A DNA stretch of 64,000 nt from Nitrobacter sp051912485 (GCF_051912485.1 NZ_CP196822.1:3596001-3660000); one strand, 5' to 3'. Shown: positions 45,883 to 57,503, numbered from the stretch's first letter. Translations and numbers: made by a program. Notes: generated by a model from the letters alone, not told the origin.

Positions 45883-46458
45883 TCACGTGTTTCCGGCGAC
45901 ATCGATCAATTGGCGCACCATCGCGGTCAGCGCATCGGCATCGGCCGGATACTTCAACCGCTCCATGTCGTCATAGGCGTTGTCGGCAAACGACAGCGCG
46001 AGCTGATTTGGTATCACCATCGCCCGGCAGGCAGAGAGTACAAGGCGCAGCTGGGCCAGACATCGCGCGCCCCCGAAGCGCCCCGCGGAGGCCGACGCGA
46101 TCGCAAACGCACGAGCATGAAAAACCTGACCGCGCGCTTCACGTGGACCCTGAACGCACGAGACCCAATCGATGGCGTTCTTGAGCAATGGCGGCAGGGA
46201 GGCGTTGTACTCCGGCGTGACAATGAGAATTCCGTGATGCGACCCGATCATCTGCGTCAGGCGGATGGCGCTGGCGGGCACACCGGATTTTGCTTGCAGA
46301 TCCGCGTCGTAGATCGGCAGCGGGAAATCGCCGAGCGAAATCCGGGTGACCTCGACGTCGGCCCGGACAAATTCCTTGGCTGCAACGGCGGCAAGCCTCG
46401 CATTGTGCGAACCGATGCGAAGCGAGCCGGGAATGACGAGTATTTTTGGCGCGGACAG
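45883..46458 (-). CDS. NADPH-dependent FMN reductase family protein with CTG start
   Basis: The flavodoxin-like NAD(P)H:FMN oxidoreductase family is clear: P-K-I-L-V-I-P-G-S-L-R-I-G-S-H-N binds the flavin phosphate and T-P-E-Y-N-A-S-L-P-P-L-L-K-N-A-I-D-W-V is the family signature. Homology reaches back to the codon at 46458, which is CTG, where relatives begin M-S-A-P-K-I. No ATG, GTG or TTG exists between the upstream stop and that point; the first conventional start is GTG at 46281, which would remove the flavin loop. Either CTG initiates (191 residues) or the start has mutated and the gene is failing. It lies 45 bp after pmtA. Confidence 0.78.
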   Translation of the reverse strand: MSAPKILVIPGSLRIGSHNARLAAVAAKEFVRADVEVTRISLGDFPLPIYDADLQAKSGVPASAIRLTQMIGSHHGILIVTPEYNASLPPLLKNAIDWVSCVQGPREARGQVFHARAFAIASASAGRFGGARCLAQLRLVLSACRAMVIPNQLALSFADNAYDDMERLKYPADADALTAMVRQLIDVAGNT

Positions 46459-46503
46459 ATCTGTCGGTCGCCTTGCAGAGAAACCAGCCGCCGCGCTGGC
46501 CTG

Positions 46504-47106
46504 TCAGCCCCTGCGATACACCCAGACGCGTGCAGGGGGGAGGTTCATCCAGATCCGCTCGGACGCTTCCGTCGAAATACCGGGCAGCGATTTGGGGATT
46601 GGCGGCACAACCGAATAGGTGAATTGCACGAACGGCGCACCGGGGGCGAGCGTGGCGAAGGCATCCCGGATCAGCTTGAGACGGGTCAACATCGGCTTGG
46701 TGACGAGCGGCAGGCCCGAGACAATCGCCGAAGCGCGGGCGCTCAGCACGTTCCACAGAGAATCCCGCAACGTATAGGCATCACCCTGAACGACCGTTGC
46801 CTGGGGGTAACGATCGCGAAGCAGCGCGCAAAAACCCGGATCGTATTCAACCAGCACAAGACGCTTCTGATCGACGCCGTGCTCGATCAGCGCATTGGTG
46901 ATCGCACCGGTTCCCGGTCCCAGCTCGACAACCGGGTCGGTCGATTCGACATCGACGTACTGGGCCATGGTGCGAGCCAGGAGGCGTCCAGACGGCATGA
47001 CCGCCCCCATATGGAGCGGTTTTTCGATCCACGAGCGGAGAAAGCGAACCTCGTCGTCAAGACGGAGCGGTTTCTTCAACGCACGCGCGGCCATTTGCAA
47101 AGGCAT
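46504..47106 (-). CDS. pmtA: Phospholipid N-methyltransferase PmtA
   Basis: 200-residue SAM-dependent methyltransferase. The motif V-V-E-L-G-P-G-T-G-A-I-T near residues 60-71 binds SAM, and F-L-R-S-W-I-E-K-P-L-H-M-G-A-V-M-P-S near 22-39 is the characteristic N-terminus of the rhizobial PmtA type, which methylates phosphatidylethanolamine toward phosphatidylcholine. Position downstream of dnaK-dnaJ is the arrangement known from Bradyrhizobium. Related rRNA adenine methyltransferase-like proteins are the main alternative. Confidence 0.85.
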   Translation of the reverse strand: MPLQMAARALKKPLRLDDEVRFLRSWIEKPLHMGAVMPSGRLLARTMAQYVDVESTDPVVELGPGTGAITNALIEHGVDQKRLVLVEYDPGFCALLRDRYPQATVVQGDAYTLRDSLWNVLSARASAIVSGLPLVTKPMLTRLKLIRDAFATLAPGAPFVQFTYSVVPPIPKSLPGISTEASERIWMNLPPARVWVYRRG

Positions 47107-47198
47107 TTTGCACCCAGGTGGGTCAATACTGGCAGGATGTCAGACTTAAGTTATACACAGGTACAGCCGGCAATCGAAACGGTCAAGCAAAACGGTGA

Positions 47199-48338
47199 CT
47201 ATGGGCTCGCGCGGGTGCCAAAGAAGTCCTTGACCTTAGTGAAGAAACCGGCCGCCTCGGGTTGAGTTGCACCCGACGATAGTTTTTCGAACTCGGCCAG
47301 GAGGTCCTGCTGCTTCTTGGTCAGATTTTGCGGCGTTTCAACCATCACTTGCACATACATATCGCCGGTCTGGCGCGAGCGCAGCACCGGCATGCCTTTT
47401 GATGCGATGCGGAACCGACGGCCCGACTGGGTCCCGGACGGCACCTTCACCTTGGTCTTGCTCTTGTCGATAGTCGGCACCTCGAATTCTCCGCCAAGCG
47501 CGGCTGTGACCATCGAGATGGGAACGCGGCAATGCAGATCGGCACCATCTCGCTGGAAGAACTCATGCGAGGCAAGAGAAAGGAAAATGTAGAGGTCGCC
47601 CGGCGGCCCGCCCCGGATTCCGGCCTCGCCCTCGCCGGCCAAGCGGATGCGGGTGCCGTCCTCGACGCCAGCTGGAATGTTGACCGATAGCGACCGCTCG
47701 CGACTGACGCGGCCCGAACCGCTGCAGGACGGACAGGGGTCCTCGATCATCTGGCCACGTCCCTGACAACCGGGACAGGTGCGCTCCAGCGTAAAGAAAC
47801 CCTGAGCCTGACGAATCCGGCCAGCGCCGCCGCACATCGCGCAGTTCTTTGGCTTGGTGCCCGCCTTGGCGCCCGTGCCCGAACACGACTCGCAAGTGAC
47901 CGAAACCGGAATTTCGATTTGAGCGGTCCTGCCCTGGAAGGCTTCCTCCAGCGAGATTTCCATGTTGTAGCGAAGGTCCGCGCCGCGCTCCCGGCCGCCA
48001 CCCCGGCCGCGCTGTCCGGCCATCCCGAACAGGTCTTCGAAAATGTCGGAGAACGATGAAGCGAATCCCGCTCCAAATCCGGGGCCGCCGCCGCCGCCCA
48101 TGCCGCCGTGCTCGAATGCAGCGTGACCAAACCGATCGTAGGCGGCACGTTTGTCGCCGTCCTTCAGGACTTCATAGGCCTCGTTGATTTCCTTGAAGCG
48201 AACCTCGCTGCTCGCATCGCCCGGATTTCTGTCCGGATGCCATTTCATGGCCAGTTTGCGAAAGGCCGCCTTGAGCCTGGAGTCGTCTGCGCTCCGATCG
48301 ACCTCAAGGGTTTCGTAGTAACAGCGCTTGGTCGACAT
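47199..48338 (-). CDS. dnaJ: Chaperone DnaJ
   Basis: 379 residues: a J domain (about 4-70) with W-H-P-D-R-N-P-G-D carrying the HPD that stimulates DnaK; a short Gly/Phe region (G-G-M-G-G-G-G-G-P-G-F-G); four zinc-binding repeats C-E-S-C, C-A-M-C, C-P-G-C, C-P-S-C; and the C-terminal substrate-binding domains. The ATG at 48338 starts M-S-T-K-R-C-Y-Y-E-T-L; the longer open frame upstream is unsupported. It follows dnaK after 155 bp. Confidence 0.96.
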   Translation of the reverse strand: MSTKRCYYETLEVDRSADDSRLKAAFRKLAMKWHPDRNPGDASSEVRFKEINEAYEVLKDGDKRAAYDRFGHAAFEHGGMGGGGGPGFGAGFASSFSDIFEDLFGMAGQRGRGGGRERGADLRYNMEISLEEAFQGRTAQIEIPVSVTCESCSGTGAKAGTKPKNCAMCGGAGRIRQAQGFFTLERTCPGCQGRGQMIEDPCPSCSGSGRVSRERSLSVNIPAGVEDGTRIRLAGEGEAGIRGGPPGDLYIFLSLASHEFFQRDGADLHCRVPISMVTAALGGEFEVPTIDKSKTKVKVPSGTQSGRRFRIASKGMPVLRSRQTGDMYVQVMVETPQNLTKKQQDLLAEFEKLSSGATQPEAAGFFTKVKDFFGTRASP

Positions 48339-48493
48339 CAGTCCACACCGCCCGAACGTCGCTTCATCCCGGATGACGCATGAAAGATTCGCTCGTCGAA
48401 GGATGCAGCGTCCCACTTAAAGAAACATGACCCCCGCCCTTTGAGACGCTCTGCGTACTCCGAGGCAACGGGGGCCATGGTCATTCTCGCCGC

Positions 48494-50395
<1,902 letters not shown>

Positions 50396-50737
50396 GGTCC
50401 TTATATCCTTCTTGTTGCGGCAGTCCGGCCAGGCCCTGACGGCACCCTCATCCAGACCCCCAGATATCAAATACTCGCGATATTGCGACGGTGTGCCTCA
50501 TATAGGAGGGGGGGTGGGGGCCGCAAGGACCGGCGCGACCCTGGGCGGCGAAAACATCCATTTTTTAAGGAAGCGTGGCTTCCTCCGGACGTTCAGCAAA
50601 TCGCGAAATTGCTGCCAGATCTGTTAACGAAATGCGGAGGCTGCAAAAACGGCTGACCATGACTGGCTGGCGGAAGCGGCGAGAGCGTTGTATCGACCGA
50701 TCATTGAACGGCCTCAATACAAATCCAAGAAGTTCTC
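50396..50737. other. 342-bp divergent region between dnaK and the secreted-protein gene
   Basis: Holds the dnaK leader (about 100 bases), the RpoH-type promoter, a G-rich run on the plus strand at 50505-50520, and about 160 bp of further sequence upstream of the plus-strand gene with no recognisable coding frame. The plus-strand gene's promoter was not identified. Confidence 0.6.
50493..50527 (-). promoter_or_regulatory. RpoH (sigma-32)-type promoter of dnaK
   Basis: On the minus strand CTTGCG (50527-50522) is followed after 15 bp by CCTATAT (50506-50500), close to the alphaproteobacterial RpoH pattern CTTG plus C-C-x-T-A-T-A-T-like -10. Transcription would start near 50493 and give a leader of about 100 bases. 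No CIRCE inverted repeat was seen here, so control by HrcA is not expected at dnaK. Confidence 0.7.
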
Positions 50738-51676
50738 ATGAGATATCTCTCGCAACTGATAGCCGCTCTGTGTGTGGTGACCAGCGTCGCTGCCGCCTTC
50801 GCCGATGACCTGATCTATGCACCGGGCACCAGAATTGGGTTGGTTCCGCTGATAGGCCTTTCCCCGGCAAAGACATTTCCCGGCTTCGAAACCGACGATC
50901 ATCGGGTCAGGGTCGTGGTCGCGGAACTCCCCCCAGCTGCCTTCCGAGACGTGGAGGCCGTCGCCAAGTCCGACACAGCCACCGTCCAGGGTCCAAAGCC
51001 CCAAGGCATCGAGACCGCGAGTGGACAAGGCTATTTCATCGTCGAAACCGCCAAGAACGGCAACGACAACGTCCGGCGCTATTCGATGGTGGTGTCGGGC
51101 GACACCTTTTCCGGGTATGTCGCGGCGCAGGTGCCGGAGAACGTCGAAAAGATCTATTCCGACGAAGCCATGCGAAAGATGTTCACGACAGTAGCCCTGC
51201 GCAAGGAAGTGCCGGTCGAGGAGCAACTCAGCTTATTGCCCTTCAAGTTGACCGAATTGAGCTCCTTTAAAACGGTCCGTACGCTGGCGCCGGGAGCAGC
51301 CATCCTGCTTTCCGACGCCGAAACGGACAAGGAGATCGACAGCAAGGCCTTCCTGATCATCAACCCGGTCGGGTCAGCCCCCGAACGACCGGACGATCGG
51401 GGCCGGTTTGCCCGCGACATCGCAACCACGATCCCCAACCTGCGCGAGGCCCATATCACCATGTCCGAGCCGATCCGGATCAACGGATCGCCCGGCTTTG
51501 AAACACGGATCGACGCCACCAACGCCCAAACGAAAACGCCAGTGAGCGTCGTCCAATGGCTGGTGTTCGGCAGCGGAAACACGGCAATGCGGCTGATCGG
51601 CAGTACTCCTCGGGAGGAGTGGTCTGCCACGTTTCCGCGGTTTCGTGCGGTTCGTGACGGTATCCGTCCGCGTTAG
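50738..51676 (+). CDS. Conserved-looking exported protein of unknown function
   Basis: 312 residues with a signal peptide (MRYLSQLIAALCVVTSVAAA, cleaved near A-F-A-DD). The mature part begins I-Y-A-P-G-T-R-I-G-L-V-P and alternates beta strands and helices; K-T-F-P-G-F-E near 47-53 and G-S-P-G-F-E-T-R near 248-255 look like two related motifs of a duplicated fold. No cysteines or catalytic signatures stand out. It lies between dnaK and grpE on the opposite strand. I do not recognise a named family; a periplasmic stress-related role is only a guess from position. Confidence 0.75.
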   Translation: MRYLSQLIAALCVVTSVAAAFADDLIYAPGTRIGLVPLIGLSPAKTFPGFETDDHRVRVVVAELPPAAFRDVEAVAKSDTATVQGPKPQGIETASGQGYFIVETAKNGNDNVRRYSMVVSGDTFSGYVAAQVPENVEKIYSDEAMRKMFTTVALRKEVPVEEQLSLLPFKLTELSSFKTVRTLAPGAAILLSDAETDKEIDSKAFLIINPVGSAPERPDDRGRFARDIATTIPNLREAHITMSEPIRINGSPGFETRIDATNAQTKTPVSVVQWLVFGSGNTAMRLIGSTPREEWSATFPRFRAVRDGIRPR

Positions 51677-51681
51677 GACTA

Positions 51682-51708
51682 TCCGGCTTTGATGGAATCA
51701 AAGCCGGC
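51682..51708. repeat. Dispersed intergenic repeat, hairpin module only (copy C)
   Basis: Perfect 11-base arms CCGGCTTTGAT (51683-51693) and ATCAAAGCCGG (51697-51707) around GGA. It matches the left hairpin of copies B and E and lies between the converging ends of the exported-protein gene and grpE, where it may act as terminator. Confidence 0.8.
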
Positions 51709-51743
51709 TGACATCGCAGCCTAGCCCGCAAAACAGGCTAACC

Positions 51744-52337
51744 TCATTCGGAAGCGGTTGCCTTGGTGCCGCCCTTCGCAACGCCCACCAGCGCTGGACG
51801 CAATATCCGCTCGCCGATCATGTAGCCGGACTGAATGACTTGCGCGATCGTGCCGACGGGGACGGACGGATCGGGAACTTCGTACATGGCCTGATGAACG
51901 TTGGGATCGAACTTTTCGCCGGCCGGATCGAACCGCTTCACACCATGCTTCTCCAGCGCGTTGTGCAGCGAACGCTCTGTCAGCTCCACGCCCTCGATCA
52001 GAGCTTTGAGTCCGGGATCGGCCGCCGCGCGCGCTTCGGCCGGCACCGCATCAAGCGCGCGTTGCAGATTGTCGGCAATATCCAGCACGTCGCGCGCGAA
52101 CCCCGAGATACCGTAAGTTCGCGCATCCGACACCTCCCGCGCGGTACGCTTGCGCAGATTTTCCATCTCCGCCAACGTGCGCAGCATCCGATCCTTGGCG
52201 TCCGCGACCTCCTTGGTCAGCGCTTCAACCGCCCCCTCCTCGGGATCGTCGGGCATGATGTAAGGCTTGGATACCACTGGCTCGGCCTCCGGAGCCGGAT
52301 CGCCGGAATTGTTTGATTTGCCATCGGAATCGGTCAT
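51744..52337 (-). CDS. grpE: Nucleotide exchange factor GrpE
   Basis: 197 residues. A long N-terminal coiled coil (about 40-90, with A-E-M-E-N-L-R-K-R near 63-71) is followed by the beta domain with V-H-Q-A-M-Y-E-V near 148-155 and G-T-I-A-Q-V-I-Q-S-G-Y near 162-172. GrpE releases ADP from DnaK and acts as a thermosensor. The ATG at 52337 (MTDSDGK) is chosen over an unsupported upstream extension. It follows hrcA by 100 bp on the same strand. Confidence 0.95.
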   Translation of the reverse strand: MTDSDGKSNNSGDPAPEAEPVVSKPYIMPDDPEEGAVEALTKEVADAKDRMLRTLAEMENLRKRTAREVSDARTYGISGFARDVLDIADNLQRALDAVPAEARAAADPGLKALIEGVELTERSLHNALEKHGVKRFDPAGEKFDPNVHQAMYEVPDPSVPVGTIAQVIQSGYMIGERILRPALVGVAKGGTKATASE

Positions 52338-52437
52338 TACACAGCCTTCTTGCACATGGTCTCGAATTAAAAGGGATGGTCGTGCGGGATATCGTGGTTC
52401 AGGCGTAAAAATCAAGCGCGGCGGGCGGCGGGCGAGC

Positions 52438-53526
52438 TCAGCCGCCGAGCATCTGGCTGACAATGCGGGCCGCGTAATCGACCATCGGGATCACGCGTGC
52501 GTAGTTCAGCCGGGTCGGTCCGATCACACCGAGGACGCCGACGATATGACCAGCGCCATCGCTGTAGGGCGCCATGATCGTCGAGGAACCGGATAGCGAG
52601 AACAGCTTGTTTTCTGAACCGATGAAGATGCGGACCCCGTCGGCGCGCTCGGCGCGGCCGAGCAAGTCGATCACGCCGCGTTTGGTTTCGAGGTCGTCGA
52701 ACAGCAGCCGCACCCGCTCGAGGTCCTCCAGCGCGTGCAAGTCCTCCAGCAGATTGGCGTGACCGCGCACGATCAGCTGCCGATCGTCACTGTCGCCGCC
52801 GGACCAACTCGCAATCCCGGCCGTAATGACCTTCTGCGTGAGCTGATCGAGTTCCGCCTTGCTCTGCGTCAGCGCGGTCTCGAGCTCGAGGCGCGCCTCG
52901 GCGAGCGTCCGCCCGCGGATTCGCGCATTCAGAAAATTCGACGCTTCGGTCAGCGCCGATGCCGGGACGCCGGATTGGAGCGTCAGCACGCGGTTCTCGA
53001 CCTGTCCGTCTTCGGCGACGAGAACAACGAGCGCTTTCTCCGGCTCCAGCCTGACAAATTCGATGTGCTTCAAGCGCACATTGGCCTTGGCCGTCAGAAC
53101 AACCGCCGCCGCGCGCGTCAGTCCCGACAGCCGCGTCAAGGCTTCGCCCAGCGCGGCCTCGACCGATTGCGCCTTGCCGACAGACGTAAGCTGGGTCTGG
53201 ATCGACTGACGCTCCGGCTCGGTCAGGTCGCCGACCTGCATCAAGGCATCGACAAAGAACCGCAAGCCGAGTTCGGTCGGCAAACGTCCGGCCGATGTAT
53301 GCGGCGCATAAATCAGCCCGAGTTGTTCGAGATCCGACATCACGTTGCGAACCGATGCCGGCGACAGCGGCATCGTGATCAGGCGGGAAATGTTACGCGA
53401 GCCCACGGGCTCACCCGTCGCGAGATAGCTCTCGACGATCTGACGAAAAATGTCGCGCGACCGCTCGTTCAGCTGGGCAAGCCCGGCGTTCGGTGCGATC
53501 AGACCGATCGGATCGTGATGGACCAA
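52438..53526 (-). CDS. hrcA: Heat-inducible transcription repressor HrcA
   Basis: 362 residues from the likely TTG start at 53526, which has GGGGAG about seven bases upstream and gives the homologue N-terminus V-H-H-D-P-I-G-L-I-A-P; an ATG at 53559 would add 11 residues. The winged-helix DNA-binding domain (about 20-100) includes S-P-A-S-V-R-N-V-M-S-D-L-E. HrcA binds CIRCE elements, typically at groESL, and needs GroEL to fold. No CIRCE was seen in this window, so its targets are elsewhere. Divergent from rph. Confidence 0.94.
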   Translation of the reverse strand: MVHHDPIGLIAPNAGLAQLNERSRDIFRQIVESYLATGEPVGSRNISRLITMPLSPASVRNVMSDLEQLGLIYAPHTSAGRLPTELGLRFFVDALMQVGDLTEPERQSIQTQLTSVGKAQSVEAALGEALTRLSGLTRAAAVVLTAKANVRLKHIEFVRLEPEKALVVLVAEDGQVENRVLTLQSGVPASALTEASNFLNARIRGRTLAEARLELETALTQSKAELDQLTQKVITAGIASWSGGDSDDRQLIVRGHANLLEDLHALEDLERVRLLFDDLETKRGVIDLLGRAERADGVRIFIGSENKLFSLSGSSTIMAPYSDGAGHIVGVLGVIGPTRLNYARVIPMVDYAARIVSQMLGG

Positions 53527-53696
53527 CGATATCTCCCCGCCCTCACATACTGGCTGCATCTAACAGCCAAGTCTAATTTGTCTCTCCGACGCACCGGTTA
53601 CAAGCAGCCTTATTGCAGTTCTAACCCTTGCCGGTGCGCTTCCCCGCCCCTAAAAGCACCACAAGACGATTTCATGAGTTAGCTGGAGGAGTTCCC

Positions 53697-54410
<714 letters not shown>

Positions 54411-54459
54411 TTCCTCCTGTGCGCGCTCCGCCCGCAGGATTTTCGTCATAGGATCGGCC

Positions 54460-55095
54460 ATGCATCGTCGAATCGCCGGCAAGCTCGTGATCGCCACCCA
54501 CAATCCTGGCAAGCTCGCCGAGATGCGCGAGTTGCTCGCGCCGTACGGCATCGAGGCGATCTCCGCAGGCGAACTCGGTCTCGGCGAACCCGAAGAGACC
54601 GGCGACGATTTCCGCGCCAATGCCCGGATCAAGGCCGTCGCTGCGGCAAAAAGCGCCAAGCTTCCGGCTTTTGCCGATGATTCCGGTCTGGTCGTCGATG
54701 CGCTCGACGGCGCACCCGGCATCCACTCCGCGCGCTGGGCAGGCGAGACCAAGGATTTTTCCGCAGCGATGACCCAAATCGAGCGGCTGTTACAGGAGCG
54801 CGGCGCGACGACACCGGAGAAGCGCAAGGCTCACTTCGTCTCGGCGCTGTGCGTTGCCTGGCCGGACGATCACCTCGAGGAAGTCGAAGCGCGAGTGGAC
54901 GGCACACTGGTCTGGCCGCCGCGGGGCACAGCCGGGTTCGGCTATGATCCTGCGTTTTTGCCGGACGGGCACACGCGCACCTTCGGCGAGATGACCGGCA
55001 TTGAGAAACACGGACTTCCGCCGCACGGCCTTGGCCTGTCGCATCGGGCGCGCGCGTTCGTGAAGCTGGCGGAGATATCTCTTGACCGGCGCTGA
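54460..55095 (+). CDS. rdgB: dITP/XTP pyrophosphatase RdgB
   Basis: 211 residues of the Ham1/RdgB family, which hydrolyses dITP, ITP and XTP so they are not built into DNA. A-T-H-N-P-G-K-L near residues 13-20 and F-A-D-D-S-G-L near 69-75 are the signature blocks; F-G-Y-D-P-A-F near 161-167 is the third. ATG at 54460 lies 49 bp after rph. Its last 14 bases overlap the hemW start. Confidence 0.95.
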   Translation: MHRRIAGKLVIATHNPGKLAEMRELLAPYGIEAISAGELGLGEPEETGDDFRANARIKAVAAAKSAKLPAFADDSGLVVDALDGAPGIHSARWAGETKDFSAAMTQIERLLQERGATTPEKRKAHFVSALCVAWPDDHLEEVEARVDGTLVWPPRGTAGFGYDPAFLPDGHTRTFGEMTGIEKHGLPPHGLGLSHRARAFVKLAEISLDRR

Positions 55096-56242
55096 TCCGA
55101 CCACTGCATTCGGCGTTTACGTCCACTGGCCGTTTTGCCTGTCGAAATGTCCGTATTGCGATTTCAACAGTCACGTCCGCCACGCGCCGATCGATGAAGA
55201 GCGCTTTGTGCGGGCATTTGCGCGCGAGATCGAGACCACCGCCGCCCGCTCACGCGGCAGCGAAGTGTCCTCGATTTTTCTCGGCGGCGGTACACCGTCA
55301 TTGATGCAGCCCCAGACCGTCGGCGCTGTTCTTGACGCAATCGGAAAACATTGGAGCGTTGCCGATGACGTCGAGGTCACGCTGGAAGCCAATCCGACCA
55401 GCGTCGAGGCCACACGATTCCGCGGCTATCGCACGGCGGGCGTCAATCGCGTGTCGCTCGGCGTGCAGGCGCTCGACGATTCCTCGCTGAAGGCACTCGG
55501 CCGGCTACACACCGCGCGCGAGGCGCTGGACGCGGTTGCGATCGCGCGCTCGGTGTTCGATCGCTATTCCTTCGATCTGATCTACGCGCGCCCCGACCAG
55601 ACGCCGGCGATGTGGACCGAGGAATTGCAGCGCGCGATCTCCGAAGCCGCGGAGCATCTGTCGCTCTATCAATTGACCATTGAGGAGGGCACGCCGTTTT
55701 TCGGTCTGCACGCGGCCGGCAAACTCAAGACGCCCGACGAGGCAATCGCGCGCGCTTTATATGACGTCACGCAGGAGATCTGCGCGCGTCACGGCCTGCC
55801 CGCCTACGAGATTTCGAATCACGCGCGGCCCGGCGCGGAATGCCGTCACAACCTGGTTTACTGGCGCGGCCAGCAATATGCGGGCATCGGCCCCGGGGCG
55901 CATGGACGTCTCGACATCGACGGCGGCAGGCACGCCATCGCCACCGAAAAGCGGCCCGAGGCCTGGCTCATGCGGGTCGAGGCGATGGGCAACGGGACCG
56001 TCACAGACGATCTCCTGAACAGCGAAGAGCGCGCCGACGAATTCCTGCTGATGGGACTGCGCTTGCGCGAAGGCATCGATCCGCAGCGCTACGCGGCGCT
56101 CTCGGGCCGCTTTCTCGATCCCCGGAGAATCGCAATCCTGCGCGAGGAGGGCGCGATCGCGATCAGCCCTGATGGCCGCTTGCGGGTCACGCAGGACGGC
56201 TTTCCCGTCCTCGACGCCGTGGTGGCTGATCTCGCCGCCTGA
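55082..56242 (+). CDS. hemW: Radical SAM heme chaperone HemW
   Basis: 386 residues. The radical SAM cluster motif C-L-S-K-C-P-Y-C-D-F is near residues 19-28, preceded by Y-V-H-W-P-F, and G-G-G-T-P-S is near 71-76. HemW resembles coproporphyrinogen dehydrogenase HemN but inserts heme into target proteins instead. It starts with TTG at 55082, overlapping rdgB, which matches the homologue start. The stop is three bases before a dispersed repeat. Confidence 0.93.
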   Translation: MTGADPTTAFGVYVHWPFCLSKCPYCDFNSHVRHAPIDEERFVRAFAREIETTAARSRGSEVSSIFLGGGTPSLMQPQTVGAVLDAIGKHWSVADDVEVTLEANPTSVEATRFRGYRTAGVNRVSLGVQALDDSSLKALGRLHTAREALDAVAIARSVFDRYSFDLIYARPDQTPAMWTEELQRAISEAAEHLSLYQLTIEEGTPFFGLHAAGKLKTPDEAIARALYDVTQEICARHGLPAYEISNHARPGAECRHNLVYWRGQQYAGIGPGAHGRLDIDGGRHAIATEKRPEAWLMRVEAMGNGTVTDDLLNSEERADEFLLMGLRLREGIDPQRYAALSGRFLDPRRIAILREEGAIAISPDGRLRVTQDGFPVLDAVVADLAA

Positions 56243-56244
56243 CA

Positions 56245-56299
56245 TAGCGTTTTCAAGCGAAGTGGGTACCGTTTCGCGTCAAGAACGTTGTCAACAAAA
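56245..56299 (+). repeat. Dispersed intergenic repeat, copy D (opposite orientation)
   Basis: Core module reading TAGCGTTTTCAAGCGAAGTG then GGTACCGTTTCGCGTCAAGA, the reverse complement of the core in copies A, B and E. It lies between the converging hemW and lipoprotein genes. Together with copy E it forms an inverted pair around the lipoprotein gene. Confidence 0.85.
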
Positions 56300-56306
56300 C
56301 TGAATC

Positions 56307-57503
56307 TCAGGCGCCAAAACTTTTTGGCGAGCCAGCGACCGGCTGGCCGCCGCCGGAAGCGACACGCATGACAGCGAGGCCCCGCTGGTTGGTGCCGTCG
56401 GAACGGAATCGAAATAACCCGTCGATGCCGGCGAAGCCCGACGCGTTGGTCAGCGTCTCCGCCGAGAAGCGCTGCGCACCCTGGGTGCGGGCAAGCGCCG
56501 CCACCAGCGCGACGGCGTCATAGGCTAGCGTCGCCGTGCGCACGGGCTCGCCGCCGAATTTGGCGCGGTAGCGGCCTGCGAAGCTGCGGAAGCCGGAGGG
56601 GTCGGGCGCTGCATAGAGACCGCCTTGCAGCGCCGCGCTGGCGGATACGCGAGGATTGTCCCAAAGACCGGTGCCGAGAAGCTGGACATTGCGCAGGTTA
56701 GCGCCCGCGGCCGTGAGCGCGTCGGCAACCGAAACCACTGCATCGCCGTCATCGGCGATGAGCAGCGCATCGGCCGAGCGAAGCGACTGCGCCACATTTT
56801 TCGCGGCGCTGGCGCGATCGGCGCCATATTTCTCGAATCCGGCAATACGCCCGCCGTGCTTGCCGACCGCCTGCTTGAAGGCGGCCTCAACGACATTGCC
56901 ATAGGCATTTTCGGGCACCATGGCGGCAAACGAGCGCTTGCCGACGCTCGCGGCATATTCGACGATCCGGTTCACATCCGATTCAGGGAGAAAGCTCAGA
57001 AGATAAACGCCCCGGCCCGCGACGCTTGAATCGGTCGAGAACGCGATCACCGAGATGCCGCGGGTCCGAGCCGCCTGTGCGATCGCCGGAACCGACGCTG
57101 CGAATAGCGGACCGAGGATGATTTCGGCGCCTTCATCGAGAGCCTGTTGCGCGCTCTGCTGCGCGCCTTGCGCCGAGCCGGCGTCGTCCTTGATCAGCAG
57201 CTGGACGTTCGGGTTCTGAAACTCGGACAGCGCCATTTCAGCTGCATTCTTCATCGATTGCGCCGCAATGCTTGCATTGCCTGCAGCCGACAGCGGGAGA
57301 ATCAGTCCGACCTTGACCTGGCCCGTTCCGATGGTAACCGCCTGCTGCGCCGGCCCGGACGGCGCCGGTTGCGAGGAAGGACTGGTCAGCGTTTGCTGGA
57401 TACCCGAGCATGCCCCGAGCAGGGGCGCGCCAATGACAAGGCCCAACGCCGTTCGACGGGTCGCGCCCTGACGCTCAGGTTTCGGTTTGAACGGAACCGT
57501 CAT
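56307..57503 (-). CDS. Penicillin-binding protein activator / Leu-Ile-Val-type lipoprotein
   Basis: 398 residues. A lipoprotein signal peptide ends in the lipobox L-L-G-A-C (Cys near residue 32), followed by a Ser/Pro/Gln-rich linker. The main domain (about 65-395) is a type I periplasmic binding fold (V-G-L-I-L-P-L-S-A-A-G near 71-81) as in branched-chain amino-acid receptors and LpoA. Alphaproteobacterial members are annotated as penicillin-binding protein activators; a role in murein synthesis is assumed, not proven. It is alone, divergent from rsmI, and flanked by inverted copies of a dispersed repeat. Confidence 0.82.
   Translation of the reverse strand: MTVPFKPKPERQGATRRTALGLVIGAPLLGACSGIQQTLTSPSSQPAPSGPAQQAVTIGTGQVKVGLILPLSAAGNASIAAQSMKNAAEMALSEFQNPNVQLLIKDDAGSAQGAQQSAQQALDEGAEIILGPLFAASVPAIAQAARTRGISVIAFSTDSSVAGRGVYLLSFLPESDVNRIVEYAASVGKRSFAAMVPENAYGNVVEAAFKQAVGKHGGRIAGFEKYGADRASAAKNVAQSLRSADALLIADDGDAVVSVADALTAAGANLRNVQLLGTGLWDNPRVSASAALQGGLYAAPDPSGFRSFAGRYRAKFGGEPVRTATLAYDAVALVAALARTQGAQRFSAETLTNASGFAGIDGLFRFRSDGTNQRGLAVMRVASGGGQPVAGSPKSFGA

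Noticed and set aside
44878..47265. 795-codon open frame on the plus strand
   Set aside because: It lies antisense to dapB, the FMN reductase and pmtA, has an Arg/His-rich product without any domain, and is explained by the scarcity of stop codons opposite GC-rich genes.
52338..53696. CIRCE operator near hrcA or grpE
   Set aside because: No TTAGCACTC-N9-GAGTGCTAA-like inverted repeat is present in the hrcA-grpE gap or the hrcA-rph gap.
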